A stretch of 64,000 nt of DNA. Origin: Panopea generosa (lineage: Eukaryota; Mollusca; Bivalvia; Adapedonta; Hiatellidae). Below, one piece after another: positions 25,421 through 35,369 of this stretch. The translations under genes and the position numbers were made by a program. Positions within the stretch are counted from its first letter, which is position 1. Each line of letters starts with the position of its first letter. The stretch lies in assembly GCA_029582155.1 (NCBI GenBank), contig CM055900.1, positions 42,901,624 through 42,965,623 of the forward strand, read 5' to 3'. The notes beneath the pieces were generated by a model. That model made no database searches. It saw nothing but the letters and a program-made list of their open reading frames with translations, and was not told the DNA's origin.

Positions 25421-26770
25421 GTCAATTCCATGGCCTAGGTAGGTCTGGTACTGGGTGTCGATTATGCCAATTCCATGGCGTAGGTAGATCTGGTACTGGG
25501 TGTCGATTATGCCAATTCAATGGCCCAGGTAGATCTGGTACTGGGTGTCGATTATGCCAATTCAATGGCCTAGGTAGATCTGGTACTTAGTGTCGATTAT
25601 GCCAATTCCATGGCCTAGGTAGATCTGGTACTTGGTGTCGATACTATCAATTCCATGGCCCAGGTAGATCTGGTACTGGGTGTCGATTATGCCAATTCCA
25701 TGGCCCAGGTAGATCTGGTACTAGGTGTCGATTATGCTAATTCCATGGCCCAAGTAGATCTGGTACTTGGTGTCGAGTATGCCCATTCCATGGCCTAGGT
25801 AGATCGGGTACTTGGTGTCGATTATGCCAATTCCATGGCCTAGGTAGATCTGGTACAGGGTGTCGATTATGCCAATTCCATGGCCTAGGTAGATCTGGTA
25901 CTTGGTGTCGATTATGCCAATTCCATGGCCTATGTAGATCTGGTACTGGGTGTCGATTATGCCAATTTTATGGCCTAGGTAGATCTTGTACTGAGTGTCG
26001 ATTATGCCAATTCCATGGCCTAGGTAGATCTGGTACTTAGTGTCGATTATGCTAATTCCATGGCATAGGTAGATCTGGTACTGGGTGTCGATTATGCCAA
26101 TTCCATGGCCTAGGTAGATCGGGTACTGGGTGTCGATTATGCCAATACCATGGCCTAGGTAGATCTGGTACTGGGTGTCGATTATGCTAATTCCATAGCC
26201 CAGGTAGATCTGGTACTGGGTGTCGATTATGCCAATTCCATGGCCCATGTAGATCTGGTACTTGGTGTCGATTATGCCAATTCTATGGCCTAGGTAGATC
26301 AGGTACTGGGTGTCGATTATGCCAATTCCATGGCCCAGGTAGATCTGGTACTTGGTGTCGATTATGCTAATTCCATGGCCTAGGTAGATCTGGTACTGGG
26401 TGTCGATTATGCCAATTCCATGGCGTAGGTAGATCTGATACTGGGTGTCGATTATGCCAATTCTATTGCCTAGGTAGATCTGGTACTTGGTGTCGATTAT
26501 GCTAATTCCATAGCCCAGGTAGATCTGGTACTGGGTGTCGATTATGCCAATTCCATGGCCCATGTAGATCTCGTACTTGGTGTCGATTATGCCAATTCCA
26601 TGGCCTAGGTAGATCTTGTACTGGGTGTCGATTATGTCAATTCCATGGCCCAGGTATCTCTGGTACTTGGTGTCGATTATGCCAATTCCATGGCCCAGGT
26701 AGATCTGGTACTTGGTGTCGAGTATACCAATTCCATGGCCCAGGTAGATCTTGTACTGGGTGTCGATTAT
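25421..26770 (-). repeat. 45-bp minisatellite, exactly 30 units, open in one minus frame
   Basis: The unit on + is GTCGATTATGCCAATTCCAT followed by GGCCTAGGTAGATCTGGTAC and TGGGT. The array spans 1350 bp, and the register stays at 45 bp from first to last copy with no net insertion or deletion, although most units differ by one to several substitutions. On the minus strand each unit encodes 15 residues of the type YQIYLGHGIGIIDTK. That frame is open from about 26830 to 25723, where a single TAG occurs in an ACC-TAG-TAC context, then open again through the rest of the array to a TGA near 25334. The apparent start at 26830 is GTG, not ATG, and no convincing promoter or splice acceptor was identified. 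Variation is mixed: CTA/CTG and ACC/ACT are silent, while CAG/AAG (Q/K) and GGC/AGC (G/S) change residues. It could be a plain satellite or a repeat-protein exon. Confidence 0.9.
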
Positions 26771-26832
26771 GAGATGCCATAAGACTAAACAGGGATAAAA
26801 CTTGAGGCCTATGACTTTGCTAAATTCCACAA

Positions 26833-26837
<5 letters not shown>

Positions 26838-26868
<31 letters not shown>

Positions 26869-27123
26869 TTAAGCGTCATTTTTATGCCATCGAGGGCTAA
26901 CAGACGATCCGTTAACCTAACCACTGTTTCCTGGGATTAACCAGTACTCGAGAGCACACCCTGTCTCTGCAAGTAACTGATATCAGTGGTGAAAGACGAA
27001 TGATAATGAGACACAATGCCGTATATAAATCATCACGGAGACTGTTGCCGGGCGGGGGATTCGAATTCACGACCCCTGAATTGATAGTCAGACGCGTAAC
27101 CGACTGAGCTAATCGGGCCCGGC
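26838..27123 (-). mobile_element. tRNA-derived SINE with 11-bp target duplication
   Basis: The minus strand starts with a tRNA-like head: GATTAGCTCAGTCGGTTACG (A box) and GTGAATTCGAATCCCC (B box), the internal RNA polymerase III promoter. A tRNA-unrelated body follows, and then a 3' tail of six to seven TCAA/ATTG tetranucleotides (26838-26865 on +). The element is flanked by perfect direct repeats CCACAAAATGA at 26827-26837 and 27124-27134, the hallmark of LINE-assisted insertion. Head, body, simple tail and TSD are all intact, so it is probably a relatively young copy. Its 3' end lies about 60 bp from the 45-bp minisatellite. Confidence 0.9.
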
Positions 27124-27134
27124 CCACAAAATGA

Positions 27135-28690
27135 AATAAAATTGTACAACAATCGTCGAAGGTCAATTTTAATAATTTCATTGTTGTATGACGTTAAAAT
27201 GATTGCATTTCAAGAAAATATATCATGTTCTGTATGGTTTGATCCAAATCTGGATTCATTTGGATACGTATAGACAATATCATGAATAATTGTACTTTTA
27301 TGTTTAAGGTGAAATATGTTGTATGTTTATTTGTGAAATGCACCTCTTTTCCGTAACTTTTTCAGACACTTGTCTGCCAGCGTGAATTTATTACGGTATT
27401 TAAGTAAACTGTGGTTATTTTTTCATATTATGGTTTCATACAACTGAACTATACATGTATTACACAGAAATACAACTGGTATTCAGATTATATTAACACT
27501 TTAAAATATCAGTTAATAGTTTCATCCAAGTACATGTATAATAAATGTATATAAATGTAACATTATTAATGTATACAGTTATATCCATGCTCCAATTATC
27601 GATAAAATATGGCTTGCATTATTTATACCAAAATGAATTTGACTTTTTTATGAGTCAGTTTTGCAACCACATTTGAGTTGCTTTTTGTTCAAATGGCTTT
27701 TGGCAGAGTTATTGTCATTTAATTTTATTATCCTTTAATTATTTCTAATCAAGAAATTATGTTATTGTAATAGCAAACGAAAACTGGATCACATTTATAA
27801 TTAGTGTGTAGTTCTTATATGTAGCTTCAAAATGCTTCCTTATAGTACAATGAAGTACATATGTCTGTAAGATCGAAGATGTTGGTTTAATCCCAACTAA
27901 GGATATCTGTTGAAGGCTTCTTACTACGCAATGCAAATCTGTTTTTGAATCTATGAAATGAAAATAGTAATGTCTGACAGAATTAAGTGTTTATATTGTG
28001 CAATGCTTGAAAGTGTTGAGGTCCCCACCAGGACTTAAACCGGAATTTCTTTTCATATAGAAAAGTGTGCTAACTTACTCTATAAAAATGCAATCAACAC
28101 CCGGAACGATAATTACGCTTATATGTTATTATTTTACATGAACATATAAAGAAACAGCCCAAACTGTCAAATGAATGCAAGTGTGTTAAATTGATATAAC
28201 AGCCATTGTAAACAAACCTCTGTCAGCTTCCTCTCTCATGTTTCTCTTTTCACGTTTCTTTTTTTACCTTCTCGTTAACAACAACGCACGCAAAGCTTAA
28301 CAACTGTTCTTCGCCAAAAAACGTCAAAGCTTGGATGATAAATGTTTTGCAATACCATGTGGGTAGAACACACAATGTGTCTTTACTCACACAAGACAAT
28401 ATAGGTGTTTTCTGTTTATATTTAAAAAATAATTAGTTTGATCCTTTTAATTAAGGCTTTAAATGTTGCTCCGTTCTCATAAATATCTGCCATATGAAAA
28501 CGAAGATAACATAACGAGAACGACTCTAAACGATCAAATCATGTTTATTGCAGTAGCTATTAAATATAATGTTAAGTTCAAGGTAGAACATGTTATAAAA
28601 CAAAAGATATTCTCTAACTTTTAAATTACATTGAATTTTTATTCATAAACTATTTCATATAGTTTGTACCTTAAGCTAATATCATAAAAT
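27135..28690. other. AT-rich intergenic DNA, no gene recognised
   Basis: No coding, RNA or mobile feature could be supported on either strand. Confidence 0.4.
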
Positions 28691-28694
28691 ATAG

Positions 28695-29390
28695 AGTAGG
28701 TATTACAGTTAATTATAGTCTTTGCGTGTTTATATACGAGGTATTACAGTTGATTATTGTATTTGCGTGTTATGTACGAGGTATTACAGTTGATTATTGT
28801 ATTTGCGTGTTTTGTACGAGGTATAACAGTTGAATTTTGTATTTGCGTGTTATGTACGAGGTATTATAGTTGATTATTGTATTTGCGTGTTTACATAGGA
28901 GGTATTACAGTTGATTATTGTATCTGCGTGTTATGTACGAGGTATTACAGTTGATTATTGTATCTGCGTGTTATGTACGAGGTATTACAGTTGATTATTG
29001 TATCTGCGTGTTATGTACGAGGTATTACAGTTGAGTAGTGTATTTGCATGTTATGTACGAGGTATTACAGTTGATTGTTGTATTTGCGTGTTTTGTACGA
29101 GGTATAACAGTTGAATTTTGTATTTGCGTGTTATGTACGAGGTATTACAGTTGATTATTGTATTTGCGTGTTTACATAGGAGGTATTACAGTTGGTTATT
29201 GTATCTGCGTGTTATGTACAAGGTATTACAGTTGATTATTGTATCTGCGTGTTATGTACGAGGTATTACAGTTGATTATTGTATCTGCGTGTTATGTACG
29301 AGGTATTACAGTTGATTATTGTATTTGCATGTTATGTACGAGATATTACAGTTGATAATTGTATTTGCGTGTTTAAATACGAGGCATTTA
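28695..29390. repeat. 40-bp minisatellite with ~281-bp higher-order period
   Basis: About 17 units of GAGGTATTACAGTTGATTAT followed by TGTATTTGCGTGTTATGTAC. Marker variants recur in the same order: AACAGTTGAATTTTG at about 28825 and 29106, and TTACATAGGAGG at 28891 and 29172. Both pairs are 281 bp apart, which is seven units plus 1 bp, so a block of seven units was duplicated. Short ORFs here are by-products. Confidence 0.9.
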
Positions 29391-32285
29391 ATCAATATTA
29401 AGAAAGTATTTTTCAATTCCTTCAATTACATGTATCTATGCAAATTGTATTATATATCAGTTTTAGTTCAATATTTGAAGTATGAATATTTACAAGAATC
29501 TATCTGAGTCATCGACAAGTAGTTATAAAGAATAAATCATAAGGTCTAAATAGTCTGATATATTTATACAAAACGTTTAGAAATTAGAGACGCATCCTTG
29601 TTTAACAGGTATATGACCTTGTACTAGACATGCAGTCACAGTTTTGACAAGTATATTTGTACGAAGAAAGATAATGAAAAAACGTGTTGTTTGACCTTGT
29701 ATTCAAGGATTACATTCAGAAAAAATTATCAAGGGCAAGGATACGTACTTTCGTGTTATAAGACATGGCATTGGAGGATTTCAAAGTAGCCATTCAAATT
29801 AAACCAAATATTTATGTTTTAGACAAACATAACTTTATCAGTCCATTTTTGTAGTTGAAGATGATAATATTAAAGAAAACATGATACCATGGGTAGCCTA
29901 TTAACATATCTTGGGTAGAAGATTTACACGTGAGAACCCGGAAAATATTAATATATAAAAAGAATGTGATATAGATATTATTTGTTGACTTGGTATAACA
30001 TGATTTTTTATTAAAAGTAACCACGGCAAATGTTAATGACAGCATTATGAAAAACTTATTCACTTGATATAGTTAAACCGTCGTGTAGTGTCCATAAGTT
30101 TAATTATCATGTAGTTTTATCACAGACACATTTAAAATACACTTTCTTGTCGTGAATCATGTTATAACACTTCACTTGAATTCCATACATTCTTACTAAT
30201 GTATTAACTGCAACACTTTAGCATTATATCTTTATAAAAATAAATCAGACAATACAAATTTCAAAAGGGAACCGTCATTTTTTTCAAACAGCAGAATTTG
30301 ATGAAATTATATCTGTAGCTGCCGTAATTCGTGATCAGTTGATCAGAAATACAGTATTTTTGTCAATAGAGTGTGTATACACCTTGGTGTTATTGAATTG
30401 TCAATTATTGTAGTCACCTGTATTTTTGTCATTTTCTTACCTGTGATCCCTGACTTTCATTCTGTTTTCGCCTATTTGTTTAGATTGATTTTTTGTGTAT
30501 TATGATATATATAATATATCCATATGAAATGCAATTTTCATTTTATAATCCAAATACCCCAAGTGTACAGAACTTTTTTGCAGAGTATAATAATTTATTG
30601 TACAAAAAATTTCTGTAATAATTGTCTTTTTATACACTGTGAAATAAGTATTTGATAAATACCTCAATCATCATATAAGATGTTTTATCTTGGCAAGTTT
30701 GCATAGGTTTAGTGATCGCCTTTCGAAGGTTCGTAGGATAAGTGTTATGTAAATAGTAACCACTTTCAAAAATTGAGTTCCGATTCACTGAATATTCTAA
30801 TTAAGTTATGGATGCATACATGAACAATTAAAACAACATTGTAAAGTAAATAAAAATACTACATACATGAGACATAGTGAGCCATGGCATGCACACCACC
30901 ACCAAGGATAACAAAAAAAAGAGTAAACTCTTATTTCCATTGTGGTCCTTTGTGGTGTAAGCATGACATTTAGAAGGAATCGATCAATCAGAACCTTAAT
31001 TATCAAAGAAATTAATTGCACTATTAACTTGACAAGAATGAATTAGACTATCACATGCAATATCACATGCAATATCAGTGTTTAGTTGATTAAATAGATC
31101 AATTTATATTGTTACTTGCACAGTTAAATTTATTTTATCACATGATTAAATGAACATCACAGACTTAAATGGTACATAATACGATATTATATAATTTAAA
31201 TATGTCAACTTAATTTTAACCTATATGAAAACATTGTTATGCATTTTAACTTTAACAAATTAATTAACATCTGTTATTATTATTATATCCAATATTTAAG
31301 CATCGAAATTAAAAGTAATTTACAGTTTTGAGCGTATTACCAAACGTAATTAAAACTAGTTTAATATAGGATTAAATTCTTTTTTCTGGTTTTTATGCAT
31401 GTGTAAAGAATGTCGAATCACACACATATCAAATTAAGTCCGAAGGACTTTATGTCAGATTTCAATAATGCATTTATATGAAATAAAAAAACAAAGAATG
31501 TGCTTTAAAATTATGCTTAGTTGTCGAGCAAATAAAATATTATAGTTGGCTTTAATCAAGGACGTTTCTCAGTCTGTGTGATATTGGCAGGTAAACTGTT
31601 TAACAAAGTACATTCTCTGTAGCAGAAGGACCAAGATCCAAACCCTTTAACCATAGGGACAGGATAAGCAGTCTTATGATATAAATCAGCTAGCCTGGAA
31701 CTATAGTCGTTAATAACTAATTGTGTTATTGTATATTTGATAAATTACTTATTCTTTTCCTATTCATTTATCTTAAAACTGAGCTTGGGTTAAGTTATCA
31801 AACATGAATTTATAAACATAACGAACAAAACTGATTTGTCCATATCCACAATTGTATATTTGCACATATCTAGCAATCGTTCTTAATTGTTATTAAAGTT
31901 ATTTGCATTATTCAACTAGGAGATTGATTATTTTTTAATAACCAAAACAATATGTACATATATTATAGTATATTGACTCTGAGCTAACGATGAGCTGAGC
32001 TTGAAGACTTTCTTTCAAATACATAATTCAACTTCGAGATAGATGTGTTTAAATAAATGTCATCTGGGAGATTAACTTTATGTGAAAAATATTTTAATTC
32101 AACTTGGCTATTCAATTTTGTGTTTAACATGTATACAAACGTAAGCTCGAAGATATTGGTTGAACTTTTTCATGGCGATATTTTTATAAGAAAATTCAAT
32201 ACGTCCAGGTCTTAAATGTTGAGCTTTCTTTGAAATACGGATTTCAACTCTGAGATTGGAGATTTTTAAATATGTCCTTGACATA
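29391..32285. other. AT-rich intergenic DNA, no gene recognised
   Basis: Only short ORFs without recognisable motifs. A small hairpin AAGTCCGAAGGACTT occurs at about 31437. Nothing else is supported. Confidence 0.4.
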
Positions 32286-32286
32286 C

Positions 32287-32424
32287 TATACAGGTAGAGT
32301 ATCGACACACTGTACATGTAGAGTATCGACACCCTGTACAGGTAGAGTATCGACACACTGTACAGGTAGAGTATCGATACACTGTACAGGTAGAGTATCG
32401 ACATACTGTACAGGTAGAGTATCT
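32287..32424. repeat. 24-bp tandem repeat, ~6 copies
   Basis: The unit is CTGTACAGGTAGAGTATCGA plus CACA, with one- or two-base differences. Because 24 is a multiple of three, short ORFs with 8-residue repeats appear on minus; these are artefacts of the repeat. Confidence 0.9.
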
Positions 32425-32960
32425 TGGAGGCTGATCATTCTCTGAAATACATTATGAAACTTGAATATTGGACTTTTACACAGTATATACAATAAATAAA
32501 CGGTGGGATTGAACTTTTTTTTAAATAAATAATATCACTTTGAGATTGAACACTCTTTTAATACATAATATAACTTGGAGATGAACGTTTTGTTAAGATA
32601 ATTCAAATTGAAGATTGACTTTTTAACAAATATAAAATTTAATTTAAGGATAAAACTGATTCATTTAAAAAAATACATTTCGAACATTTTGGATATTTTA
32701 ATATAAACAGTAATGTAAACTTGGGTATTGGTTTTGTATATCTGTGCAGATCATCTGGGAGATTGTTCAACTGTCTTTTATATATACACTGTAACATTTT
32801 ACTTGGAAATTGAAGTTTCTTTGGAATATACATAAACTATATATCATCTTGGAGGCTGAACTATTGAAGTTTATTTTTAAATTAAATATTCTTAAATTCA
32901 TCAGACATTTTGTCCTTGAATTAATGCACGCATTACACTCTTGCGTCATTCGTATGCATA

Positions 32961-34006
32961 CGAGGGTTGATCCAGAAATAATCGGATTGAGTCTATTACT
33001 TCTGTATGTTATGTGTTACATAAATGAAAACATTCCACATGATGTACAATCTTTAATACACGAAACTAAAAAATTTTAAGACGTTTGCACAAGAAACAAT
33101 AAAGGTACATACATAAACACACAGTCTGTAACAGACATGCACGGAGCGTCATCAAACACAAAATAGCGTTGGGTGACGTCATGTTACTCAATCACAATAC
33201 GTATATCAGTATTTTTTCTATGTAATCTCCTTTGAGTGTAATACATTTCTCGTGCCGAGCGATCCACTGATCAAACATATCTGCTGACCTTTTTCATGTT
33301 TAATTGCTCTGTAAGAACTCGCTGAACAGTACCATAGTTGTAGCCTGTACCACCACCAACATCGCGTACCCTTACTCGCCTTTCGCTGTACGACGTCCTT
33401 AATTGTAGTCACTCACGTCGCATCCATAGAGGTCTTACGGCACCGCCCTTCCCTTCTTCTAGTGACACTCTTCCGTCTCGGAACCTCTGATGCCATTCAA
33501 AAAACGTGCGTCCGTGACAGTTTCTTTCCCATAGGTTCCTGCTGTATCATCTCATACGTTTTGGTTCGCAAATGTCAAAGCTGACAACACAATTTGTTAA
33601 TTGCGCGTTTCTTGTGACTCAAATGACGCCAAAGTAAACAACCGGTAGTATCTATTAATGCATTGTTGTTTACTGACGGAAACTGGATTGACGTTGAGAT
33701 TTTGTTATATGACGTCGAAAACGTCGAGTAATAATCGTGCTTTTCAGCGCCAAAATGTCACATTTAGAATATGATCAATTTAACTTAAATTTTACACTTT
33801 GAAGCATGAAAATACACGAGCCCCACTTTAACATCAATGGGTTACTTTAGTAACGAATAAAATGACAATGACTTTTTCTGAAATGAAAATCGTTCTAGTT
33901 ATAGCTTTGGCATGAATAGAGGTGTACTTGCTGAATTTTTCATGTAAGAAATCCGTAAAATGAAAAAGATACAGGGGCAGTTACGTTATATCTGGACCAC
34001 CCCTTG
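32961..34006 (-). mobile_element. Mariner-like element, deleted
   Basis: The left end on + reads TA then CGAGGGTTGATCCAGAAATA. The right end, reverse complemented, reads CAAGGGGTGGTCCAGATATA with TA outside it. The two ends agree at about three quarters of positions over ~25 bp and are flanked by the TA dinucleotide expected of Tc1/mariner insertion. The interior carries a minus-strand fragment of the mariner transposase N-terminal region (33225-33560). Length is ~1046 bp against roughly 1.3 kb for full mariners, and the catalytic part is missing, so it is a dead copy. Confidence 0.75.
33225..33590 (-). pseudogene. Mariner transposase N-terminal fragment
   Basis: Minus-strand pieces read DARFFEWHQRFRDGRVSLEE near 33500-33440, the mariner SRTRVFEWHKRFRDGRESVED-type segment that ends the first helix-turn-helix. 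GTVQRVLTEQLNMKKVSRYV follows near 33340-33280, the second helix-turn-helix region. Several stops and shifts separate them. No D,D34D catalytic motif was found here. Confidence 0.75.
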
Positions 34007-34429
34007 TATATATTGTATTTGTGCAACATTTGTCATAAGATCTACGTTTTGCACAAGGTCTAAGTTCCAAGGTCTAATATACCAGTTAATTACACACTAG
34101 ATATGAAGTATGAAATGACACGTTGTACAAGTCAAGGCAATACGTTTTATGTTTATCTGAAAATAGCCTTGTACAAAAATATCTTGTTTTTAGATAAATG
34201 TGTTTGTTGTTTCAGAACTACACTGGCGGATCCAGTCTTGTAAAAGGCAATAGCAAAGAAACGTTCTGTATCAAATGTGTTGAGATAAAATCGAAGTAGA
34301 CTGACTCATTTAATACACTGGTTTACAAGAGGTATTTTAAGCATACGTGCTTTATTGACTGCATAGTATACATGATCACACAAGTTCGGTATAAGATGGA
34401 AACTACATCCATATGACAAGGGTGGCTGC

Positions 34430-34632
34430 TTCTCCCTTACTATTATGACCAGGATGGTGTTTTCTCTCCTACCAGTATTACCAGTATTGCGACTTCTCCC
34501 ATGCCAGTATGACCAAGATGGCGTCTTCTCCCCTACCTGTATGACCAAGATGGCGTCTTCTCCCCTACCTGTAGGACCAAGATGGCGTCTTCTCCCCTAC
34601 CTGTAGGACCAAGATGGCGTCTTCTCTCCTTT
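34430..34632. repeat. 32-bp tandem repeat, 4 clear copies
   Basis: GACCAAGATGGCGTCTTCTC plus CCCTACCTGTAK repeats with starts at 34511, 34543, 34575 and 34607. Degenerate copies lie to the left. Confidence 0.85.
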
Positions 34633-34711
34633 TGTAACATTACTATTGTACAAATATGGTCTCATAAACTTCTATCGTAGTGTTTGTTTTCACTGTCCCT
34701 ACCGTTGTAAT

Positions 34712-35115
34712 ACTACTGCTACTGGTAATATTTCTTCTACTACTACTACTACTACTACTATTACTACTACTATTACCACCACCAATACTACTTCTACTAT
34801 TATTATCATTACCACCACTACTACTTTTACTTCTACTACTACAGCTTTTGCTACAACCATCATTATAACTGTTATTGCTACTACTACTTCTTCTGCCGCT
34901 ACTACTGTAACTACTACTTCTATTACTATTACTACTACTACTACTACTACCATTACTACTACTAATACTACAACTTCTTCTGCTGCTACTACTACTACTA
35001 CTACTAGATCTACTACTACCATTCGTAATAATAATTATAATAATATAATAATAATGATTATGATAAAAACAATTATAATAATAATAATGACAAAAGAAAT
35101 AATATTAATGATAAT
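34712..35115. repeat. Degenerate (ACT/ATT)n trinucleotide tract
   Basis: About 400 bp of CTA/ACT/ATT triplets with CCA and TTC interruptions, passing into AAT/ATA near 35030. Long Thr/Ile/Leu-only ORFs on + and Val-only ORFs on - are products of low complexity, not genes. The tract ends about 165 bp upstream of the TATA box of the transglutaminase gene. Confidence 0.9.
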
Positions 35116-35277
35116 TGACTATAATATATATGACTGTCTTAACTGTACACTTACACCACAATTCCTCCCGCCAGATCTGGTAATGCGTTTGCCGAGTATG
35201 CTTTTTTGTACTGAGGTTGACACCAAATACATTGTACTAGTTATGCTATTAATAGCTCACTGCGTAATTCTGAGGCC

Positions 35278-35285
35278 TATATAAA
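35278..35285 (+). promoter_or_regulatory. TATA box of the transglutaminase gene
   Basis: TATATAAA lies 65 bp upstream of the predicted initiator ATG at 35350. Spacing of about 30 bp predicts a start of transcription near 35305-35312 and a 5' UTR of ~40 nt, if exon 1 carries the whole UTR. Confidence 0.65.
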
Positions 35286-35349
35286 GTCTGCTCATACGTA
35301 CTCGGCATCCCAGAGAACGAAGACCTGGACTTTATACAAAGACTGAATT

Positions 35350-35369
35350 ATGGAAGAAACGAAGAAAAG
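35350..35369 (+). CDS. TG exon 1 (initiator)
   Basis: ATG GAA GAA ACG AAG AAA AG, then GTAAAA. Encodes MEETKK and two bases of Arg7. It was chosen because it lies just downstream of a TATA box and joins exon 2 in frame. Exon 2 has its own ATG (37367), which would start seven residues later, so the true start could be either. Confidence 0.7.

Noticed and set aside
27045..27123. tRNA gene on the minus strand
   Set aside because: A and B boxes are present, but the sequence runs into a SINE body with a simple tail and is flanked by a target duplication; it is a tRNA-derived SINE head, not a working tRNA gene.
28695..29390. CRISPR array
   Set aside because: The repeated units abut each other with no unique spacers, and the window is eukaryotic.
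34646..35284. 212-codon Thr/Ile-rich ORF and overlapping Val-rich ORF on the other strand
   Set aside because: Both are direct translations of a degenerate trinucleotide tract with no other composition; there is no support for a protein.
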